From: CAYUFB01 sp964444125
Lineage (GTDB): Bacteria > Patescibacteriota > Dojkabacteria > B142 > JAFGMG01
DNA length: 32,928 nucleotides
Direction: 5' to 3'
Assembly (NCBI GenBank): GCA_964444125.1
Contig: CAYUFB010000011.1
Coordinates: forward strand, 1 to 32,928
Shown here piece by piece: positions 22,573-28,937 of the stretch (position 1 is the stretch's first letter; each line of letters begins with the position of its first letter). The notes below the pieces were generated by a model. It was not told the origin of the DNA, searched no databases, and saw only the letters and a list, made by a program, of their open reading frames with translations. A program made the translations under genes and the position numbers.

Positions 22573-24225
22573 TTATTCAGCCCTAATATAAAGAGCGTTT
22601 TCAGGATAAATGGCGAAATCATTTCCATAATAGAGACCATCTTTGTACTCGTATGTTTTATATTGATTGCTTACATATATCGCAACAGATATTGCCTTAG
22701 GGTTTCCTGTCCTAGTTTTATCGAGTACCTCTTTTGCGGTTGTGGTCCCAAAAGTATTAGGAACAGTATTCCATCCTGAGCGCAATCCCACATCCGAAGG
22801 CTTTGCGATAAACTCTCCTGAGAAAATCATACTCTTAGCCTTATCGGAATATATATATAAATTAGTGCCAGGCGTAATAACACTTTCTCCATTGCCATAG
22901 ACAACATCTCCTTGGAAAGCAACGACAACCCCATTATTAATTATGTATTTAATATCTGCCCCCCTTAGATTTAGAACATCCTTAAACTTTGATATATTTA
23001 TGCTATCCGTCGCTTGGGGAATGGTGTTTTTCTTAAAGGGGTAATACAGATAATTCCAGCCTTGCCAAATATTATAGTTAATCAAATCATAGTCCAACAC
23101 CTCTCCATATTTCCATTGAGAAATCGCATTGCTAAGCAATTCTGTATTCTCATATCGACCATTTTGGTTTACATCTTCATATATACTAACGTCAATGTCG
23201 TAATCAGTTAGATTCAATAAAACAAATCCAGATGGAATATTTCTTTGTGTGTTAATTAACAGTCTTTCTTTATTCTTATCAACAAATATATTGCTATCAA
23301 TTATCCTTTGGCCATTTCTTGAAATATCCACGCCAACATCCTTGCCGCGAATAATTGCTTCTACTGATTTATTTTTTATTTGAAAAGATATCGGAACCTC
23401 GACACTGTAATCGGGACAGGCGAATCCCTCTATTATTATATATTTATCAAAAAAATTACTATTTGGTTCGATACAAAATATCAGTCTTCTGCTAGAAGTA
23501 TCAACAGTTGAAGGAACCCAACCACCCCACCTGCTACAGATATACTCATTTCCAAATTTATCTGTTGCCTTAGCAATAGATTCTTCTTTCAGAGCGTTTG
23601 TTTCTGGAAGCCCCAAATCTGGGACTGCTTTACAACCCAGATGTTTTGGATAATTTGATAGGTTATTTGTTTCAGTTGGATAAGACTCCCCTATTTCAGT
23701 ATAATAAAATTTCGAACAGTTTTCGTAACTAGGGGGCATTTCATACGCATACTTTATCTCCACAGCCCTCTTCCCCGGAAGCGCCCACATACACTTATTT
23801 GTTGTTTGATCATAATATACTCCAGACCTTACAGCATTTGAACTTAGTGTTGCCTCAGGCTTATACCTTTCTATACATTCTTGTTCACTTTGCATCTTCT
23901 CTATCTCATAAGGGTTAGCCAATGGACGCTTTAAATAGCAAGTTCCATTTTCGTAGAATATTGGAACATCATCTATTGCACTAACCTTTGATGCAAAAGT
24001 TCCCTTGATGACATTACTTTGCTCACCTTCAAAAAGTATAGGCAGATCTATATCTTCGTTGATGATTTGCTCAAGTTTCGTTCCATCTTTTTGAATATAG
24101 GTTATTAATATGGAAGTATATTCTTCATTTTGTGTTATTGATGAAATATCTATTGCCCATGAGCCATCGTCGTTAACCAAAGTTGCGATAGATTTAGCCT
24201 CACTCTCATCTGTAAGTATGATCAA
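22573..24225 (-). CDS. C-terminal part of a surface protein, separated from its start by a frameshift
   Basis: From a TTG at 24223-24225 this frame encodes 550 residues, but it is open further upstream to a TGA at 24361-24363. The added codons (YSPEVIFGKANDSR) complete an Ig/fibronectin-like domain: VIFGKANDSRLIILTDE, then LVNDDGSWAIDISSI, a pattern common in CPR surface proteins. The real protein is therefore probably a fusion with the anchor-bearing frame 24303-24638. A cysteine-rich middle part (about residues 110-270) is followed by beta-rich sequence. Two C-terminal 'GWN' units (WQGWNYLYYPF and LRSGWNTVPNTF) suggest repeated domains. No enzyme motif is seen. It is probably exposed on the cell surface. 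Confidence 0.65.
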   Translation of the reverse strand: MIILTDESEAKSIATLVNDDGSWAIDISSITQNEEYTSILITYIQKDGTKLEQIINEDIDLPILFEGEQSNVIKGTFASKVSAIDDVPIFYENGTCYLKRPLANPYEIEKMQSEQECIERYKPEATLSSNAVRSGVYYDQTTNKCMWALPGKRAVEIKYAYEMPPSYENCSKFYYTEIGESYPTETNNLSNYPKHLGCKAVPDLGLPETNALKEESIAKATDKFGNEYICSRWGGWVPSTVDTSSRRLIFCIEPNSNFFDKYIIIEGFACPDYSVEVPISFQIKNKSVEAIIRGKDVGVDISRNGQRIIDSNIFVDKNKERLLINTQRNIPSGFVLLNLTDYDIDVSIYEDVNQNGRYENTELLSNAISQWKYGEVLDYDLINYNIWQGWNYLYYPFKKNTIPQATDSINISKFKDVLNLRGADIKYIINNGVVVAFQGDVVYGNGESVITPGTNLYIYSDKAKSMIFSGEFIAKPSDVGLRSGWNTVPNTFGTTTAKEVLDKTRTGNPKAISVAIYVSNQYKTYEYKDGLYYGNDFAIYPENALYIRAE

Positions 24226-24302
24226 ACGAGAATCGTTCGCCTTTCCAAATATAACCTCAGGGGAGTATAAATCAACATCATGTACATAATCTATTTGTTT
24301 GG

Positions 24303-24638
24303 TTATTTTTTTTTGTAGCCAAACAATCCGACTTTTTGATATAGAAATACTGATTGCTCGTCATCTTGGTTATCGACATAATAATAATGAGTTTTACTTT
24401 TCGTTTGGACAATGCTATCTAATCTTCTTGAACCAATTAATGGGAAAGTACTATCTGAAAGGATCAGTCTACCATCCACATTTATATTTGTGTCAACTTT
24501 TAGAACATAGCAATCATTGGCAACAGGGATTATTTTATAACTAACTATCTCCAGTTTTCTCTGTTGCCAGAGAAAGATGGCAAACAAGAAAATAAATAAA
24601 ACTAGAAAGACGATACTTGCGATATATTTCTTTTTCAT
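24303..24638 (-). CDS. N-terminal anchor part of the frameshifted surface protein
   Basis: This frame encodes 111 residues: a lysine start, one membrane segment (about 5-23, IASIVFLVLFIFLFAIFLW) and a beta-rich domain beginning KLEIVSYKIIPVANDCYVLKVD. It ends GLFGYKKK at a TAA just after nine A's. Moving back one base in the A tract continues the frame without a stop into the 22573-24225 reading frame, giving a joined protein of 688 residues. On its own it would be an anchored domain with no partner. Confidence 0.65.
   Translation of the reverse strand: MKKKYIASIVFLVLFIFLFAIFLWQQRKLEIVSYKIIPVANDCYVLKVDTNINVDGRLILSDSTFPLIGSRRLDSIVQTKSKTHYYYVDNQDDEQSVFLYQKVGLFGYKKK
24306..24314 (-). other. A9 tract at the frame junction (slippage site)
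   Basis: Nine A's on the minus strand, read TAC AAA AAA AAA TAA in the first frame. A -1 ribosomal shift on A-AAA-AAA, or one extra A in DNA or RNA, joins the two frames (next codons ATA ACC AAA CAA). It could be a programmed shift, a phase-variable tract, a mutation or a sequencing error. Confidence 0.7.
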
Positions 24639-24715
24639 AAAAGCACTTTGTAAATAATACTATTATTGTAAGATAAATATTCACTAATCAATTAGAAATC
24701 AAATTATTTGGGCTA

Positions 24716-24775
24716 CCTGCCCGCTAAATTCTCAAATTTGCGTTGCCTGCCCGTAAAATTTCATAATTTGCGTTG
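24716..24775 (+). repeat. Two tandem 30 bp repeats starting CCTGCCCG
   Basis: Units 24716-24745 and 24746-24775 both begin CCTGCCCG and end AATTTGCGTTG, with changes in the middle. An inverted GC-rich match (GGCAGGCGGGCAG) follows at 24815-24827. The rest of 24639-24883 is AT-rich and shows no gene. Confidence 0.7.
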
Positions 24776-24883
24776 CAATACAATGTTGTTTTTTATAAAA
24801 CGTGGTATATACAAGGCAGGCGGGCAGTACAATGCTTTTTGAAGTTTTGGCTGATATAATCAGAAAATTTTATAATCATAACA

Positions 24884-25333
24884 ATGGACATCAACTCACA
24901 TGACCTTACGCTTAAAGCAGACGAAGGCATTCTAAATATTAGAGTGTTAATTTTGATTGAAACCCCAAAGGGCTTCATATTTGAGAAACATGAAGATGGA
25001 TAATATTTTGCGATAGGTGGAAGAGTCAAATTTAACGAAAACTCAGAAGAAGCTGCACATCGAGAATTACAAGAAGAAATTCATAACGAAAATATTGAGC
25101 TTAAACTACAAGGTATCATAGAAAACTTCTTTGAAACGAAGGGAGAGAAATATCATGAGATAAATTTTGCATATTACGGAAAACTTGATAAAGAGATAGA
25201 TCTTGAAGCTTTGCATTCAGACCATGCTGGGTTCTATTATGTCACGGCCGAAATGGCAAAGGATTTAGATGTTAGACCAAAGGTTTTGTGCCAAGCCCTT
25301 GCCTCAAAAGATTTCCGACATTTAGTGAACTAG
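24884..25333 (+). pseudogene. Nudix hydrolase broken by one in-frame stop codon
   Basis: From the ATG at 24884 the frame encodes a Nudix protein of 149 residues with a single TAA at codon 40 (25001-25003). The Nudix box follows the stop: GGRVKFNENSEEAAHRELQEE fits G-x5-E-x7-RE-U-x-EE, although the final G-U positions are changed. The context EKHEDG-stop-YFAIGGR shows a lost tyrosine, as relatives read DGYYFAIGGR, and TAT to TAA is one base change. The rest is intact to the TAG at 25331-25333. Nudix enzymes cleave nucleoside diphosphates linked to another group. It is either a fresh pseudogene or a base error; no good restart codon lies close after the stop. Confidence 0.8.
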
Positions 25334-25474
25334 TTAACTATCGTAAATATTTCAGGTATGTCGGATTTTTACATGAACATCGCGCGCTCTTGACTTTGCA
25401 TATACAAAGTGCGAAATTACAGTTACACAAAGAACTAACGATCTTTATTGTTCTATTAAATAATTAGCATAATT

Positions 25475-26188
25475 ATGAAAGACATAATCATCCAACTTCA
25501 AAAACAACTTCACAAAGGCAAAGATGAGAAACTTGCCATTAGTGGGCAAAGATTTTTCAAAGACCCGGTCAAAATGTATGGATACAAGACTAATGAAATT
25601 ACCAAAATTGCAAAAGAATATGTGAAATTATTTAAAGAACAGAAACTGTCTAAATCTGAGGTTTTTGTCCTTGCCGACAAACTCTGGAAGTCAGGTTATC
25701 TAGAAGAAACATTCATTGCTTGTACTTGGGTTTATAGCAGACACAAAGAATTTATGCCTAATGATATTAAGACTTTTGAAAATTGGATAGATAAATATGT
25801 CACTAATTGGGCGAGCTGCGATACTTTCTGCAACCACAGTGTCGGGGAATTAATCATGATGTATCCAGAAAATATCAAACATCTATTAAAATGGACAAAA
25901 TCTGAGAATAGATGGCTAAAAAGAGCATCGGCAGTATCATTAATTATTCCTGCAAGGAAAGGATTATTTCAAAAAGAAATACTTGAAATAGCAACAACTT
26001 TATTAGAAGATGAAGATGACATGGTCCAAAAAGGTTATGGCTGGATGCTTAAGGCAGCAAGTGAATTTGACCAGAAGCTAATTTTTGATTTCGTGATGAA
26101 AAACAAATCAAATATGCCAAGAACCGCTCTAAGGTATGCAATAGAAAAAATGCCTCAGGATTTGAGGAAGAGGGCGATGAAAAAATAA
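25475..26188 (+). CDS. DNA alkylation repair protein (AlkD-like HEAT-repeat glycosylase)
   Basis: This 237-residue all-helical protein matches the AlkD family: GYKTNEITKIAKEY, LADKLWKSGYLEE, the key NWASCDTFCNHSVGEL segment (NWDxxD in AlkD), WTKSENRWLKRASAVSLI, MVQKGYGWMLKAAS and RTALRYAIEKMP. AlkD removes cationic alkylated bases such as 3-methyladenine and 7-methylguanine without base flipping. Here the usual W-D in the catalytic segment reads W-A-S-C-D, which keeps the aspartate. It starts 18 bp before the DUF1653 gene on the same strand. A TTGACT at 25390-25395 may be part of its promoter, but no good -10 box follows. Confidence 0.85.
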   Translation: MKDIIIQLQKQLHKGKDEKLAISGQRFFKDPVKMYGYKTNEITKIAKEYVKLFKEQKLSKSEVFVLADKLWKSGYLEETFIACTWVYSRHKEFMPNDIKTFENWIDKYVTNWASCDTFCNHSVGELIMMYPENIKHLLKWTKSENRWLKRASAVSLIIPARKGLFQKEILEIATTLLEDEDDMVQKGYGWMLKAASEFDQKLIFDFVMKNKSNMPRTALRYAIEKMPQDLRKRAMKK

Positions 26189-26206
26189 CTTATTAATTTA
26201 TCAACT

Positions 26207-26434
26207 ATGCAAAACCTTAAGCTTGGTAGATACAAACATTTCAAAGGTAACTTCTATGAAGTAGTTGGAGTTGCCAGACACTCGGAGACTCTTGAAGAAC
26301 TTGTCGTTTATAAAGCCTTGTACAACCACGAAGTATATGGCGCGAATTCTTTATGGGTCAGACCTCTAGAGATGTTTAAAGAAACCGTAGAAGTTGATGG
26401 CAACAAGGTCCCTAGATTTGAGTTTGTGGGGTAA
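26207..26434 (+). CDS. DUF1653 protein
   Basis: This 75-residue protein shows the DUF1653 pattern from end to end: LGRYKHFKGNFYEVVGVARHSETLEELVVYKALY, then SLWVRPLEMFKETV and PRFEFV. The family has one small beta-rich domain and no known function; it often occurs as a single-domain cytoplasmic protein. It directly follows the AlkD-like gene and probably shares its transcript. Confidence 0.9.
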   Translation: MQNLKLGRYKHFKGNFYEVVGVARHSETLEELVVYKALYNHEVYGANSLWVRPLEMFKETVEVDGNKVPRFEFVG

Positions 26435-26468
26435 TTGATTTACTAAGTATCGGCCGTTTTCAAAAATT

Positions 26469-26497
26469 TTGTCCTCCACTTCAAAAAACGCTATTAT
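26469..26497 (+). promoter_or_regulatory. Candidate promoter of the membrane protein-M23 pair
   Basis: TTGTCC (26469-26474) is 17 bp from TATTAT (26492-26497), 27 bp before the ATG at 26525. Read by eye from consensus. Confidence 0.4.
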
Positions 26498-26524
26498 GAA
26501 ATAGAATATTATTATTAATCTGCC

Positions 26525-26902
26525 ATGTTAGATACCTTCCTAGAATATTTGCTCTACCAGTTCCCTATCCTTGTAGTTATTCCCATTGGTCTTGTTATGG
26601 GACTTCTCAAACTTAGAACCAATAGAAAAGCAGGCTTGACCTGTCTAATTGCCATCGGGATTTTGGTTCTCAAGATAATAATCATGAGTCTTCTCTACTC
26701 AGCCTTGATAAGTAAAGACACTTACGAGAATCAAACCTCGGTATTCAAAGTAGCTGCATTAATAGATGCGATCTTAAATACACTTATCTGGGTATTTGTA
26801 CTTATATCAATTCAAGCAAGTAAGGTCAGCAAGACTGAAATTATTCAAGAACCAATAATAGAAGAAAAAAAAGAGTCGACAGAGGAAAAAGAAAAAAAAT
26901 AG
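26525..26902 (+). CDS. Membrane protein with acidic/basic tail, upstream of an M23 peptidase
   Basis: This 125-residue protein has about three membrane segments (around 13-28, 38-60 and 78-97) and a charged, probably disordered C-terminal tail rich in E and K. No family is recognised. It ends 12 bp before the M23 peptidase gene, so both are on one transcript and may act together at the envelope. Confidence 0.75.
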   Translation: MLDTFLEYLLYQFPILVVIPIGLVMGLLKLRTNRKAGLTCLIAIGILVLKIIIMSLLYSALISKDTYENQTSVFKVAALIDAILNTLIWVFVLISIQASKVSKTEIIQEPIIEEKKESTEEKEKK

Positions 26903-26914
26903 AAAATCACATCA

Positions 26915-27733
26915 ATGCGAAATAAATTAATCAAAATCTGGTTAGTACTTTTGTTATTTCTTGTGTTACTAATAACTGCTGAAGTATCTGTTTATCTGTC
27001 CCAACAAAGATATAGAACCAAGATAGCAAATACCATCAAGGAAAAATCCGAACTACAGACCAAGCTTCAAGCTCAGATCGAAACAATAAATTTTGAACTT
27101 GGAGAAAAAGTTGAAGAAACTGAGACACTAGCTACAGAAAAAGAAAATTTAACCGAAGAAATACAAAATCTAAATGGCAAAATCGCAGGACTAACCGATC
27201 AAAAAGTGCCTTTTGTAGTCCCCTCAAACGGGCTTGTAGCTACATATGCCGGCACATTTGGAGGCAACATGAATGGTATGAGGCATCTAGGCATTGATAT
27301 CTGGACGACAACGAAAAATAGTGGAATTTTGGCAAATCACAAAGGAAACGCAGTTTATTCTGCCTGTGATGGCAAAGTAGTTGGGATGGATCCGAATAAT
27401 GCCGGATTAACCATAGATTGTGATGAAATTGACAAAAGCTATGCATTACCTGCTTACAAAGTCTATACTCACTATTCTCATTTAGGACATGCAGAAACCA
27501 AGGAACTTTATAATGTGGTAGGCGTTGGCACAAGAGTCAAGGCAGGACAATTAATCGGCTACCAGGGAGATCTAAGTTCCTACTTCCCAGAGATGAGAAA
27601 CGTTCATCTTCATTTTTCAGTTTTTACTGGTATCTCAGAAACCGACAAAAAAGGTGGTGCACTAAATCCTTGTCTTTACATCGGTGGAGATTGTTCAAAA
27701 GTTGGACAAGAGTTTGTGGTGAAAAAAGATTAG
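26915..27733 (+). CDS. Membrane-anchored coiled-coil M23 (LytM) peptidase
   Basis: This 272-residue protein has an N-terminal membrane anchor (about 7-27), a coiled coil (about 30-90, rich in E, K and L) and a C-terminal LytM domain. The zinc motifs are present: HLGID (H-x3-D, about residues 123-127) and HLH (about 230-232) in NVHLHFSVF. With both kept, it is probably an active endopeptidase that cuts peptidoglycan cross-links, rather than an inactive regulator. The anchor-coiled coil-LytM order is like EnvC and other division-linked hydrolases. A pair of cysteines (SACDG and IDCDE) could form a disulfide. Confidence 0.88.
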   Translation: MRNKLIKIWLVLLLFLVLLITAEVSVYLSQQRYRTKIANTIKEKSELQTKLQAQIETINFELGEKVEETETLATEKENLTEEIQNLNGKIAGLTDQKVPFVVPSNGLVATYAGTFGGNMNGMRHLGIDIWTTTKNSGILANHKGNAVYSACDGKVVGMDPNNAGLTIDCDEIDKSYALPAYKVYTHYSHLGHAETKELYNVVGVGTRVKAGQLIGYQGDLSSYFPEMRNVHLHFSVFTGISETDKKGGALNPCLYIGGDCSKVGQEFVVKKD

Positions 27734-27759
27734 AAAAAAAGAGTCTTTTCTATTTTTTT
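27731..27759 (+). terminator. Terminator overlapping the M23 stop codon
   Basis: TAGAAAA (27731-27737) pairs with TTTTCTA (27746-27752) around an 8-nt loop, and a run of T's follows (27753-27759). The stem is AT-rich, so strength is uncertain. Confidence 0.5.
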
Positions 27760-27847
27760 CGAAGTAAAAAATTTTTCAATTCTTCCTTAAATTTATTTCT
27801 CTTTCTTAGAGCCAACTCAATTTCCAACCTTTCTTTATGACTACCCG

Positions 27848-27897
27848 CCTGCCAGTCGGGCAGGAAGAAGTAAACAACCTGCCTGCCGGCAGGCAGG
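27848..27897. repeat. GC-rich palindromes of the CCTGCC/GGCAGG type
   Basis: CCTGCC-AGTCG-GGCAGG (27848-27864) and a perfect 20 bp palindrome CCTGCCTGCCGGCAGGCAGG (27878-27897). The same core appears near 24716-24827. These stand out from the AT-rich background and look like dispersed palindromic intergenic repeats. The short minus-strand frame across them (27750-27962) is not supported as a gene. Confidence 0.75.
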
Positions 27898-28046
27898 GAA
27901 AAGTCCCGAAACCAATCAAACGCCCTACTTTCTCCACCAGTATTACATATCACCACTGGCATTGATTGATTTTCGGACTTCCAAATTTATTACCACTAAT
28001 GCTGATATTACAAAAAGTATATTGTTTTATTATCTTGCATAAAACG

Positions 28047-28193
28047 TAGGGTGTCCGAGGGGGAGAAGTGTCGGAAAAACGTGTCAAAAGACCTAGTCTT
28101 CTTAGACGTTTGCTCACCCTCGGGACTTTCTTTATTAACCTTTCTTTTGTCATAAAGAAAGGTTATTTATTATTTTGATACCGACCCACCCTA
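28047..28193. repeat. Nested inverted-repeat element, possible structured RNA or miniature element
   Basis: TAGGGTG (28047-28053) pairs with CACCCTA (28187-28193). Just inside, TCCGAGGG (28054-28061) pairs with CCCTCGGG-A (28117-28125) with one bulged G, and AAGAC-CTA-GTCTT (28088-28100) forms a small hairpin in the middle. A separate 12 bp hairpin lies at 28136-28165. No gene is supported between 27734 and 28281. Confidence 0.45.
28136..28165 (+). terminator. Hairpin followed by a U-rich stretch
   Basis: TAACCTTTCTTT (28136-28147) and AAAGAAAGGTTA (28154-28165) form a 12 bp perfect stem around TGTCAT; on the plus strand TTTATTATTTT follows. No plus-strand gene ends just upstream, so it may end a small RNA or a transcript running past the M23 terminator. 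Confidence 0.45.
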
Positions 28194-28246
28194 TATACTG
28201 TTAGGCATTTTATTCATAAAAAAAATTGATCAAAAATATCAAGTCC

Positions 28247-28275
28247 TTGCAACAAGTTCAATTTGGCTTTATTAT
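28247..28275 (+). promoter_or_regulatory. Candidate promoter giving a leaderless transcript
   Basis: TTGCAA (28247-28252) is 17 bp from TATTAT (28270-28275). The ATG at 28282 lies where transcription should start, so the message would be leaderless. No Shine-Dalgarno is present. Confidence 0.45.
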
Positions 28276-28281
28276 TAAATT

Positions 28282-28923
28282 ATGGAAAAAAACAGCGCCC
28301 CAAATATTGATACACTTCGTGAACAAATTGACAAGCTTGAAGAACAAATCAGGCAAGCGGAGATTGCAGCTGCAGACAAAATGGAAGAACTCGGTCCGAT
28401 CAAATCTCAATACAAATGGAAAGCTCCTGATAGAATATTCAATCCGAAAGGAAAACAATGGTATACAACTGTTGCAATGATCACAACTGTAATAATTGCA
28501 TATGCCGCACTTACCAGTAATTATTTTTTGATACTCTCCTTGGTGGTTCTCTTGATGCTTCTTTATGCCCTAAACACTTTTCCACCAAATACGGTTGAGC
28601 ACGAGATAACCAACAAAGGACTAACAGTATTTGATAGGGTCTATACTTGGGATAAGATTTTGAACTTCTGGGTCACAACAAGAAATGGCGAGCATATCTT
28701 AAACTTTACCTTATTTGAAGGAAACGTCAATAGAATGATCTTGCTTCAAGGCGATGGAGATATAAACAAAATTGTTGAAATTTTGGTCAAGAGAGTTGAC
28801 TATTTGAATCCAGGTGGAGGTAATCAAGACATATTGACTCGATACATGGAAGGCAAACATGTACCACTAACAAAATTTATTGATGTCTTTCAAAAAAGCA
28901 AAGAACTTAACTCCAAAAAATAA
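28282..28923 (+). CDS. Membrane protein with coiled coil and PH-like domain
   Basis: This 213-residue protein has an N-terminal coiled coil (about 8-40), two membrane segments (about 65-80 and 82-97) and a C-terminal beta-rich domain with HEITNKGLTVFDRVYTWDKI and WVTTRNGEHILNFTLF. This resembles the bacterial PH-like (DUF5673-type) domains that follow two membrane spans. The function is unknown. It converges on copA with a short gap (14 bp). Confidence 0.7.
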   Translation: MEKNSAPNIDTLREQIDKLEEQIRQAEIAAADKMEELGPIKSQYKWKAPDRIFNPKGKQWYTTVAMITTVIIAYAALTSNYFLILSLVVLLMLLYALNTFPPNTVEHEITNKGLTVFDRVYTWDKILNFWVTTRNGEHILNFTLFEGNVNRMILLQGDGDINKIVEILVKRVDYLNPGGGNQDILTRYMEGKHVPLTKFIDVFQKSKELNSKK

Positions 28924-28937
28924 CTTCTTTAGTTACT

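Noticed and set aside
13062..24300. Second attachment site (copy of the tRNA-Ser 3' end)
   Set aside because: I looked for a repeat of the T arm and acceptor sequence downstream and saw only short chance matches, such as CGAATCCC near 23421 inside a gene.
24716..24775. CRISPR array
   Set aside because: Two units touch each other without spacers, differ in the middle and have no cas genes nearby.
25393..25410. ACTTTG/CAAAGT inverted repeat before the AlkD-like gene
   Set aside because: Arms of 6 bp with a 6-nt loop are too common in AT-rich sequence to call an operator, and no good promoter surrounds it.
27750..27962. Minus-strand frame of 70 residues
   Set aside because: It runs across the palindromic repeats and the M23 terminator, and resembles no family; it is likely a chance frame.
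27950..28153. Minus-strand frame of 67 residues, basic start
   Set aside because: It lies in the nested inverted-repeat element and begins within a hairpin. The sequence looks repeat-derived, with no family and no Shine-Dalgarno.
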